From NCBI GenBank assembly GCA_910589265.1, contig CAJUTQ010000096.1, positions 1-64,000 of the forward strand: DNA of 64,000 nt. Direction: 5' to 3'. Each line of letters starts with the position of its first letter. Within the stretch, counting starts at the first letter, position 1. The position numbers and the translations under genes are program-made. Under the pieces are notes generated by a model. The model did no database searches. It was given only the letters and a program-made list of their open reading frames with translations, and was not told the DNA's origin. This document shows positions 50,520 to 58,152 of the stretch, piece after piece. Source of the stretch: an uncultured Lachnospiraceae bacterium. Its GTDB lineage: Bacteria > Bacillota > Clostridia > Lachnospirales > Lachnospiraceae.

Positions 50520-52241
50520 GTGAATGGAATACTTATGATGGCAATTGCCATTGTTGTTTTAGGGGGAGCTTATCTAATTTATGGAAGATATTTAGCAAAG
50601 AAGTGGGGGATTGATACAGAGGCAAAAACACCTGCTTACGAGTTGGAAGATGGGGTAGATTATGTTCCCGCTGACACAAATGTAGTCTTTGGTCATCAGT
50701 TTGCCTCCATTGCCGGGGCAGGTCCTATCAATGGTCCTATTCAGGCTGCAATGTTTGGGTGGCTTCCAGTATTATTATGGATCTTGATTGGAGGGGTATT
50801 TTTTGGGGCTGTCCAAGATTTTGCAGCTATGTATGCATCAGTGAAAAATAAGGGGCGTACCATTGGATACATTATTGAAGAATACATAGGAAAGCTGGGA
50901 AAGAAGCTCTTTCTGCTATTTTGCTGGCTGTTTTGTATTCTTGTTGTGGCTGCCTTTGCGGATGTTGTAGCTGGTACGTTCAATGGTTTTGCCCTAGATG
51001 GAACAGGAGCGACTATAAAAGCAAATGGTTCTGTAGCCGCTACATCTATGATTTTTATTGTGGAGGCAGTTATTCTTGGAATGATTTTAAAATTTGGCAG
51101 ACTTCATAAGTGGATAAATACTGCTATTGCCCTTATGATGCTTGTAGGAGCTGTCGCCTTGGGGTTAAATTTTCCTCTGTATATTGAAAGAAATGTATGG
51201 CACATTGTGATCTTTTTGTATGTGTTCATTGCCTGCATTGCGCCTGTATGGGCCCTTTTGCAGCCAAGAGATTACTTAAACAGTTACCTTCTTGTTTTTA
51301 TGATAGCTGGGGCAGTTATTGGGGTGTTTGTAGCAAATCCTCAGTGTAATTTAGACGCCTTTGTAGGATTTGAAGTAAATGGACAATATATGTTTCCCAT
51401 TCTTTTTGTTACCATTGCCTGCGGGGCTGTTTCTGGATTTCATTCCCTTGTCTCATCAGGAACAGCTTCTAAACAAATTAAAAATGAAAAAAGTATGCTC
51501 CCTATTTCTTTTGGGGCTATGTTAATGGAAAGTATGCTGGCCATTATAGCTTTAATTGCTGTAGCTTCTTTTGCAAAGGGAGAGGCAGCAGCAAAAGGCC
51601 TTACAACCCAGCCTCAGATTTTTGCAGGGGCCATTGCCAATTTCTTAACAGTTTTAGGCCTGCCTCATGAGCTTGTTTTTACATTAATTAATTTATCTGT
51701 CTCTGCCTTTGCCCTTACTTCTTTGGACTCTGTAGCAAGGGTGGGAAGACTATCTTTTCAGGAGCTTTTCTCAGAAGACGATGGAGAGGAATCTAATAGA
51801 AGCCTCTTTGCACAAATTTTGACAAACAAATATGTTGCTACCATATTGACCTTAGTTCTTGCGTATCTTCTTGCAAAAGTAGGCTATGGAGAAATTTGGC
51901 CTCTTTTTGGATCAGCGAACCAGCTTTTGTCTGTATTGGCTTTGATTGCCTGTTCCGTATATTTAAAAAGGACAAAACGTCAAGGGGCCATGCTCTGGAT
52001 TCCTATGGCCTTTATGATGGCGGTTACCTTTACAGCGCTTGGAATGACTATTTTTCAGTTAGGCAGGGCCTTTCTTACAACAGGATTAAGCTTAGGGAAT
52101 ACTCTTCAGCTTGTTTTTGCCATTCTTCTACTCACCCTTGGTGTACTTGTAGCTGTACAGGGCATTCAGAAGCTGACAGAAAAGTCAGAGAAAAGGGGGG
52201 AATCAGGAAAAGAGGGAGCAGTTGGGAGACAGTATTCTTAA
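50520..52241 (+). CDS. cstA: Carbon starvation protein CstA family transporter
   Basis: Multi-pass membrane protein of about 573 residues; CstA/BtsT relatives import pyruvate or peptides when carbon is short. The family hallmarks VPADTNVVFGHQFASIAGAGPINGP (in two parts, VPADTNVVFGHQFASIAG and AGPINGP, near 41-65) and CGAVSGFHSLVSSGTASKQI (306-325) are present, along with about fourteen helices. GTG 50520 is chosen because AGGAGGAAGG lies immediately upstream; the frame opens earlier at ATG 50475 without a ribosome binding site. No btsSR/LytTR pair is adjacent. The 3' end touches an AraC remnant on the other strand. Confidence 0.9.
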   Translation: MNGILMMAIAIVVLGGAYLIYGRYLAKKWGIDTEAKTPAYELEDGVDYVPADTNVVFGHQFASIAGAGPINGPIQAAMFGWLPVLLWILIGGVFFGAVQDFAAMYASVKNKGRTIGYIIEEYIGKLGKKLFLLFCWLFCILVVAAFADVVAGTFNGFALDGTGATIKANGSVAATSMIFIVEAVILGMILKFGRLHKWINTAIALMMLVGAVALGLNFPLYIERNVWHIVIFLYVFIACIAPVWALLQPRDYLNSYLLVFMIAGAVIGVFVANPQCNLDAFVGFEVNGQYMFPILFVTIACGAVSGFHSLVSSGTASKQIKNEKSMLPISFGAMLMESMLAIIALIAVASFAKGEAAAKGLTTQPQIFAGAIANFLTVLGLPHELVFTLINLSVSAFALTSLDSVARVGRLSFQELFSEDDGEESNRSLFAQILTNKYVATILTLVLAYLLAKVGYGEIWPLFGSANQLLSVLALIACSVYLKRTKRQGAMLWIPMAFMMAVTFTALGMTIFQLGRAFLTTGLSLGNTLQLVFAILLLTLGVLVAVQGIQKLTEKSEKRGESGKEGAVGRQYS

Positions 52242-52375
52242 TGCTTTTCCTGACGGTAAGCTTTGGGAGTGACTTCATATTTTGCACCAAATATTTTATA
52301 AAAATATGTGGGATTAGAAAACCCTAGTTCCTGGACGATGGAAGCGATGCTTCTTTCCGTTTTGGAGAGTCAACT
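52238..52375 (-). pseudogene. Remnant of an AraC-family regulator (C-terminal HTH only)
   Basis: Reading the minus strand from 52375 to the stop at 52238-52240 gives LTLSKTERSIASIVQELGF followed by SNPTYFYKIFGAKYEVTPKAYRQEKH (second part written GAKYEVTPKAYRQ at the end). This is the last HTH of AraC/XylS regulators: TxxSIxxIAxxxGFxNxxYFxxxFxxxxGxTPxxYR. The upstream sensor domain and first HTH are absent, and there is no start codon with a ribosome binding site. It is therefore the decayed end of a gene. It overlaps the last bases of cstA. Confidence 0.7.
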
Positions 52376-52480
52376 TCCGTTTCTTAGAAGAAAGTGATAC
52401 AATAGAATGCATATATGGAGACAAATAAAAAGAGATAAAAGGAAATCATTTTATAAGATTGCTAGAAAGGAAAAAATAAT

Positions 52481-53857
52481 ATGGAAAAAAAAATTCCTTA
52501 TAAAATTTATCTTGAAGAACAGGAAATGCCAAGACAGTGGTATAATGTGCGGGCAGATATGAAGAAAAAGCCGGCTCCTATTTTAAACCCAGGTACTTTA
52601 GAGCCTATAACCTTTGAAGAACTGTCTGGTATTTTTTGTGAGGAGCTGGCCAGACAGGAATTAGATGAAAATACCAGGTACTTTGACATTCCAGAAGAAA
52701 TCAGGAATTTCTATAAAATGTATCGTCCTTCCCCCCTTGTAAGGGCATACTGCTTAGAGGAGAAATTAGACACGCCAGCTCATATTTATTATAAGTTTGA
52801 AGGAAATAATACTTCGGGAAGTCATAAGCTTAATTCGGCCATAGCCCAAGTTTATTATGGGAAGAAACAAGGCTTAAAAGGAGTGACAACAGAAACAGGG
52901 GCAGGGCAGTGGGGAACAGCTCTGTCCATGGCTTGTTCTTATTTTGGATTGGATTGCCAAGTGTTTATGGTGAAATGTTCTTATGAACAAAAGCCTTTTC
53001 GAAGGGAGGTAATGCGCACATACGGGGCTAAGGTAACCCCCTCCCCTTCTATGGAAACAAAGGTGGGACGCAAAATGAACGAAGAGTTTCCTGGAACGAC
53101 AGGAAGTCTTGGATGTGCTATTTCTGAAGCAGTGGAGGCAGCCCTAAGTCAGGAGGGATACCGTTATGTTTTAGGTTCTGTTCTCGCCCAAGTATTGCTT
53201 CACCAGTCCATCATTGGTTTGGAAACAAAGGCCGCTCTAGATAAGTATGGAATTCGCCCCCATATGATTATTGGGTGTGCAGGAGGAGGTTCCAATCTAG
53301 GTGGTTTAATTTCTCCTTTTGCCGGGGAAATATTAAGAGGAGAAGCAGACTATAAGCTCATAGCAGTTGAACCAGCGTCCTGTCCTAGTTTGACACGAGG
53401 GGTTTATGCCTATGACTTTTGCGATACAGGAAAAGTATGCCCTCTTGCAAAAATGTATACTCTTGGCAGCAGTTTCATTCCATCGGCAAATCATGCCGGA
53501 GGACTTCGCTACCATGGAATGAGTTCTACTGTGTCTGAATTATATGCCCAAGGGCTGATAGAAGCAAGAAGTGTAGAGCAGATAGAAGTGTTTAAAGCAG
53601 CAGAAACATTTGCAAGAATAGAAGGAATACTTCCAGCGCCAGAGAGCAGTCATGCCATTAAGGCAGCCATAGATGAAGCCATTCAGTGTAGGGAGAGTGG
53701 AGAAGAGAAAAATATTGTTTTTGGCTTAACTGGAACGGGGTATTTTGATTTAACGGCCTATCAAAAATATAATGATGGAGAAATGGAAGATTATGTTCCT
53801 ACAGATGAACAATTGAGGCAATCCATCTGCGGGCTTCCAAAAGTGGAGATAGAATGA
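52481..53857 (+). CDS. TrpB-like pyridoxal-phosphate enzyme (TrpB2 type)
   Basis: A 458-residue fold-type II PLP enzyme of the TrpB2 clade. The PLP lysine is in NTSGSHKLNSAIAQ (about 107-120). ETGAGQWGTALSMA (about 137-150) corresponds to the TrpB active-site ETGAGQHG loop, with W in place of H; GCAGGGSNLGGL (about 264-275) binds the phosphate. It contains the longer N-terminus typical of TrpB2. It likely condenses indole (or salvaged indole) with serine to give tryptophan, or acts as a serine deaminase. No trpA or other trp genes are near and no tryptophan T-box was found upstream. AAAGGA precedes ATG 52481. Confidence 0.9.
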   Translation: MEKKIPYKIYLEEQEMPRQWYNVRADMKKKPAPILNPGTLEPITFEELSGIFCEELARQELDENTRYFDIPEEIRNFYKMYRPSPLVRAYCLEEKLDTPAHIYYKFEGNNTSGSHKLNSAIAQVYYGKKQGLKGVTTETGAGQWGTALSMACSYFGLDCQVFMVKCSYEQKPFRREVMRTYGAKVTPSPSMETKVGRKMNEEFPGTTGSLGCAISEAVEAALSQEGYRYVLGSVLAQVLLHQSIIGLETKAALDKYGIRPHMIIGCAGGGSNLGGLISPFAGEILRGEADYKLIAVEPASCPSLTRGVYAYDFCDTGKVCPLAKMYTLGSSFIPSANHAGGLRYHGMSSTVSELYAQGLIEARSVEQIEVFKAAETFARIEGILPAPESSHAIKAAIDEAIQCRESGEEKNIVFGLTGTGYFDLTAYQKYNDGEMEDYVPTDEQLRQSICGLPKVEIE

Positions 53858-53933
53858 TAGAGCTGTCCTTTCTTTTTGGCAGAAGATTGTAAAAAACATA
53901 ATAGAAAAAGGGACAGACTATCTCCCTAACAAG

Positions 53934-53975
53934 GAAGAAAGGCAGAAGAGACATTTGCCTTTCTTCTTTCTTTTT
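53934..53975 (+). terminator. Terminator after the TrpB-like gene
   Basis: GAAGAAAGGCA (53934-53944) pairs perfectly with TGCCTTTCTTC (53956-53966), followed by TTTCTTTTT. Confidence 0.8.
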
Positions 53976-54050
53976 GGCTGTTTACAATCGATATATACAA
54001 TACCTACGAACGGATACGCCTTCTAATATCATAATACAAAAAAGAACAGG

Positions 54051-54875
54051 TCATATAAATAGTCCATTTTCATGACGGCTAGTATAATTTTGTTCTAACA
54101 TGGCCACATGGGAAAGAAAGGCCTCATCATCAAAATATTTGGCCTTTGAAGGGCATTTTTGAATACATGCTTGACATTTAATGCAAATGCCAGGGACAAG
54201 GGATGGATCTTCTTTATGAATAGACCCCATTGGACAGGCAGCTACACATACACCGCAATGATTGCACTTGTCCACTTTTGTTTGAGGTTTTGCTTTTAAA
54301 AAAGAAACAGGTTTTCCGTCAGCGCCTAGAGGGGTGTAATAATGAGTAAGAGTATTTTCTCCAGGTACTTGGACAGGCTGAGGGATTTCTTCCAAATTCA
54401 AAGCCTTTTTAGCAGCCAAACGGGCGAACCTTCGCAAAGATTCCCAATCTTCTTCGTCTGGACGATTTGGGGAAATTTTTTCAGAAAAAGCATGACTTGT
54501 GGACACTGCAGCTCCTGCAACAGTGTGAAATCCATTCTTTTCTAATTCATTGCGCAGTTCAATAAGCCCATTGTCAAAGTTTCGGTTTCCAAAGGTTACG
54601 ACAGGTAAGGCTAAGGCCCCATGGCCAGCAAATCCATTTTGTACATAGCTTAACAGTTTGTTTGGTATGCGTCCTGCATAAACAGGTGTTCCAAATACGA
54701 CAAAGTCTGTTTTACTGTATTCCTTTACTCCCTGTCTGCTTTGGGGAGATGTGAAGTTGAATTGCTCCAATGGCTTGCCTAAATAGTAAGAGATTTCTTT
54801 TGCAATGCCTAAAACGGTTTCCTTTGTCTTTCCTACAGGGCTAAAAAAAACGCCAATTATTTTTTCAATTTTCAT
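54051..54875 (-). CDS. EFR1-type flavodoxin/ferredoxin fusion protein
   Basis: A 274-residue electron-transfer protein: flavodoxin-like domain (about 1-170, FFSPVGKTKETVLGIA for FMN phosphate binding, VVFGTPVYAGRIP) fused to a C-terminal 2[4Fe-4S] ferredoxin. The cysteines are CNHCGVCVAACPMGSI (about 208-223) and CIKCQACIQKCPSKA (about 236-250), two complete CxxCxxCxxxCP clusters. It probably shuttles electrons in anaerobic metabolism; partner unknown. AAAGGGG precedes the ATG at a rather long distance. It has a near-consensus promoter and three ACCTAT/ATAGGT copies in its leader. Confidence 0.92.
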   Translation of the reverse strand: MKIEKIIGVFFSPVGKTKETVLGIAKEISYYLGKPLEQFNFTSPQSRQGVKEYSKTDFVVFGTPVYAGRIPNKLLSYVQNGFAGHGALALPVVTFGNRNFDNGLIELRNELEKNGFHTVAGAAVSTSHAFSEKISPNRPDEEDWESLRRFARLAAKKALNLEEIPQPVQVPGENTLTHYYTPLGADGKPVSFLKAKPQTKVDKCNHCGVCVAACPMGSIHKEDPSLVPGICIKCQACIQKCPSKAKYFDDEAFLSHVAMLEQNYTSRHENGLFI

Positions 54876-54930
54876 GTGAATACCTATACCCCTTTCTTGA
54901 CCTATTTACCTATGTACCTTCTTATTTTTC

Positions 54931-54959
54931 AGTATATCATAGGGAATGGCATGTATCAA
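54931..54959 (-). promoter_or_regulatory. Sigma-A promoter of the flavodoxin-ferredoxin gene
   Basis: On the minus strand TTGATA (54959-54954), 17-nt spacer, TATACT (54936-54931). Between it and the ATG, ATAGGT occurs three times (plus-strand ACCTAT at 54882, 54900 and 54908). The 54960-55122 stretch beyond has no ORF or recognised element. Confidence 0.7.
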
Positions 54960-55122
54960 GGTAATCCAACAAGCTTGAAACTCATCGATTATATAAGAGG
55001 ATAGAAGCAGTTTATTTTCCAGTGGTATAAGCTAAAATTCCCTTAAAGAGTATTATATCCCAATGAAAATTTGAAGGTGATACAAAGGAAAAGATGGACT
55101 TCCATCCAAGTAAGGTTGTTAT

Positions 55123-55449
55123 ATGTTCTGTTTCGATTATAGAAATGTTTATTGCATTGTAAAGCCAAAACGAGAGGAAACTTACCTGTTTTTCGTGGCA
55201 GATAGTAAAAAGTTGAAACAATACTATCAAACGATTGCATCCGAAATCAAGATTTATTATAATAGTAATACTTAAATGAACAAGGAGATGTCCCATCTAA
55301 TTCAGGAAAATGGCGTCCCTTTTCCTATGACAGAAGATGTTCTGCCAAATATTCTTATAGAAAATGGACTCTGCCAAACATGGGGAAAGCGTTTGTATAA
55401 ACTATTAAATCATGTTATAATCGATCTAGTGAAAAAGGATGAATTTTAG
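55123..55449 (+). pseudogene. Open frame broken by one in-frame TAA; possible decayed gene
   Basis: One reading frame gives 50 residues from ATG 55123 (MFCFDYRNVYCIVKPKREE...), a TAA at 55273-55275, then at once ATG 55276 and 57 more residues (MNKEMSHLIQENGVPF...LVKKDEF) to TAG 55447-55449. The two halves together look like one gene of about 108 codons with a nonsense mutation, or two short chance ORFs. No family was recognised. A strong promoter for the downstream kinase lies inside the second half (55393-55421), which argues against present coding use. No clear ribosome binding site precedes either ATG except AAGGAGATG within the second start region. Confidence 0.3.
55393..55421 (+). promoter_or_regulatory. 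Sigma-A promoter of the phosphorelay operon
   Basis: TTGTAT (55393-55398), 17-nt spacer, TATAAT (55416-55421), giving a leader of about 75 nt before the kinase gene. Confidence 0.65.
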
Positions 55450-55501
55450 TGGTAAAAGTAGGGAAAGAGATGCCCATATAGATAAGGAAAAGGGGATGTG
55501 A

Positions 55502-58051
55502 ATGGTGGTAAGCAAGACAAAAAATTTGCTTTTCATTAGTTTTACTTGTCTCATTGCTATATGTATTGCTGTTTTTACTTGGATAACCATTACTATGGCA
55601 AAGAGGAGTGAGGCGTCTATTAGCGATATTGGCATGATTTATATGTCTGAGATGAGTAAGCAGATGCAGCAGAAATTTTCTGCAATTATTGATCTGCGTT
55701 TGTCCCAGGTAAGAGGTATTGTGGGGAGGACAAATCCCGATACGTCTTTGTATGGAGAGGATATGCTCGAGGAACTGGCCCTTAGCGCTAATATCCGAGG
55801 ATTCACTTATTTAGGTCTGTATACAAAAGAGGGAGAATGCGAGGTTGTTTACGGTAAGCCAGTAGTCCTTTGGGACAGCAGCGAATTTCTCAAAGAGTTA
55901 TCCCAAGAGAAAAGCAGGGTGACCAGCGGTCATGATGAAGATGGAGAACGCCTTTTAATATTAGGCATTAAAGCAGGCTACAAAATGGAAGGAGGAAAAG
56001 AAAGCATGGGACTTGTGGCAGGACTGCCCATGTCATATCTCCAGACTGCCCTTACTCTTGATGGAGGGGATTCCCTTGTGTATTCCCATGTAATCCATGG
56101 AAATGGCGATTATGTAATTAGAACGGGAGACGCTTTTAGAGATAGTTATTTTGAGCGTATTAAAAAAATTTACCAGGAACATAAAGGTAAAACGCCAGAG
56201 GATTATGTGGATGAATTTAAAAAGGCAATTGCGGCTCATGAGGATTATTCAACATTGGTAATGGTAGACGGAGTGCACCGCCATATTTACTCATCGCCTC
56301 TTTCTCATTCAGACTGGTATTTAGTATGCGTAATGCCTTATGGAATGCTGGATGACGCTATTCATGATTTAGGAGCTCAAAGAGTTCTTATCATTATCAG
56401 TGCCTGCAGTATTGTTTTACTGACAATTTTGATTATTTTCCGATTATATTACCGTATAACGCAACAGCAATTAAGAAGTCTGGATGAGGCGAAGGAGGAA
56501 GCAGTCAGGGCCAATCGGGCGAAAAGCGAATTTCTCTCAAATATGAGCCATGACATTCGCACCCCTATGAATGGAATTGTAGGAATGACAGCCATTGCTA
56601 TAGCCAATATCCAAGATCCTATCAGGGTGAAGGACTGTCTTGCAAAAATTACTTTATCTAGCAAACACTTGCTTGGATTAATAAATGACGTTTTGGATAT
56701 GTCAAAAATTGAGAGCGGAAATCTTTCCTTAAACGTCCACCAAATTTCTCTTCAGGAAACAATGGAAAATATTGTTAATATTGTACAGTCTCAAGTGGAA
56801 GCAAAACATCAGCATTTTGATATATTTATTGAAAACATTGTGACCGAGAATGTGTATTGTGACAGTGTGCGTCTAAACCAAATATTAATTAACCTATTAT
56901 CCAATGCAGTAAAATTTACTCCAGAAGGAGGGGAAATTCACACATATCTTCGTCAGGAAGAATCTCCGAAAGGAGAGGACTATGTACGGTGTCATTTTAT
57001 TGTAAAAGATAGCGGGGTGGGAATGACCTCTGATTTTCAAGACAAAATTTTTGAGACCTTTACAAGAGAAAAAACGTTAGAGGTAGAGAGAACGGAAGGG
57101 ACAGGATTGGGAATGGCTATTACAAAGTGTATTGTAGATGCCATGGACGGGGATATTGCTTTGCAAAGTAAACAAGGCGAAGGAAGCGAATTTCACATAA
57201 CGCTAGATTTGGAAAAAGCATTTGTACAGGAAGAAGATATGGTTCTTCCTCCTTGGAAAGTCCTTGTTGTGGATAACAATAAAGATCTATGTTATAGTGC
57301 GGTTTCTGCCCTTAAGGATATTGGCTTGGATGCAGAGTGGGCCATGAATGGAGAAACAGCGGTAAACATTGTGAAAAAACATCACGAGGAGCATAACGAT
57401 TACCAAATGGTTCTTTTAGACTGGAAGATGCCAGGAATGAATGGGGTAGAGACAATGTGTGCCATGAGAAGACATTTGGGGGATGACGTGCCAATCCTTA
57501 TTATTTCAGCCTATGACTGGAGTGAAATAGAGGAAGAGGCCTTAAAGGCAGGAGCTCATGGATTTATTTCAAAGCCATTGTTTAAATCCAATTTATATTA
57601 TCGTCTCAGCCATTATATGATGGAGGAGTCTGGAAAAAAAGATAAAGAGGAACGTAAGGAGAGGAAATGGGCTGGCAAACGTATTCTTCTTGCAGAGGAT
57701 AATGATTTGAATTGGGAAATTGCAGAGGATATTCTCTCAGATGTAGGGTTTTTGTTGGAGAGGGCAGAGAATGGACAAATATGCCTGGACAAATTTCAAC
57801 AGTCAGAGGCAGGATATTACGATGTAATATTAATGGACATTCGAATGCCTGTGATGAACGGCTACGATGCTGCCAAAGCTATTCGCTCATTGGAGAGGGA
57901 AGATAGACAACTGCCTATTATTGCCATGACAGCGGATGCATTTTCAGAAGATATAGAGCATTGCTTGGCATGTGGGATGAATGAACATGTAGCAAAGCCC
58001 ATTGATATTAACCGGCTCATTGAATTACTAAGTAAATATATAGAATACTAA
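55502..58051 (+). CDS. Hybrid sensor histidine kinase with two receiver domains
   Basis: An 849-residue membrane kinase. TM1 (about 8-31), an extracytoplasmic sensor of about 260 residues, TM2 (about 293-316), HisKA with phospho-histidine in NMSHDIRTPMNGIVGM (about 346-361), HATPase_c with N box LINLLSNAVKFTPEGGEI, G1 DSGVGM and G2 EGTGLGMAI (about 460-575), REC1 (about 585-705; acceptor Asp in LLDWKMPGMNG, but DNN instead of a DD pair) and REC2 (about 725-845; AEDND, LMDIRMPVMNG, AKPID all canonical). First gene of a kinase, REC-HD-GYP-GGDEF, Hpt, thioesterase cluster. AAGGGGATGTG precedes ATG 55502. The two receivers plus the separate Hpt protein imply a multi-step phosphorelay. The signal is unknown. 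Confidence 0.94.
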   Translation: MVVSKTKNLLFISFTCLIAICIAVFTWITITMAKRSEASISDIGMIYMSEMSKQMQQKFSAIIDLRLSQVRGIVGRTNPDTSLYGEDMLEELALSANIRGFTYLGLYTKEGECEVVYGKPVVLWDSSEFLKELSQEKSRVTSGHDEDGERLLILGIKAGYKMEGGKESMGLVAGLPMSYLQTALTLDGGDSLVYSHVIHGNGDYVIRTGDAFRDSYFERIKKIYQEHKGKTPEDYVDEFKKAIAAHEDYSTLVMVDGVHRHIYSSPLSHSDWYLVCVMPYGMLDDAIHDLGAQRVLIIISACSIVLLTILIIFRLYYRITQQQLRSLDEAKEEAVRANRAKSEFLSNMSHDIRTPMNGIVGMTAIAIANIQDPIRVKDCLAKITLSSKHLLGLINDVLDMSKIESGNLSLNVHQISLQETMENIVNIVQSQVEAKHQHFDIFIENIVTENVYCDSVRLNQILINLLSNAVKFTPEGGEIHTYLRQEESPKGEDYVRCHFIVKDSGVGMTSDFQDKIFETFTREKTLEVERTEGTGLGMAITKCIVDAMDGDIALQSKQGEGSEFHITLDLEKAFVQEEDMVLPPWKVLVVDNNKDLCYSAVSALKDIGLDAEWAMNGETAVNIVKKHHEEHNDYQMVLLDWKMPGMNGVETMCAMRRHLGDDVPILIISAYDWSEIEEEALKAGAHGFISKPLFKSNLYYRLSHYMMEESGKKDKEERKERKWAGKRILLAEDNDLNWEIAEDILSDVGFLLERAENGQICLDKFQQSEAGYYDVILMDIRMPVMNGYDAAKAIRSLEREDRQLPIIAMTADAFSEDIEHCLACGMNEHVAKPIDINRLIELLSKYIEY

Positions 58052-58152
58052 GGGAAAAGGTTACAGCCATTATATGCAGTAGGAAGGGATATGACTTTGG
58101 GACTTGCAAAAACGTGAAAAAGGGAAACAAGAAAAAATAGAGCGGAGGATGT

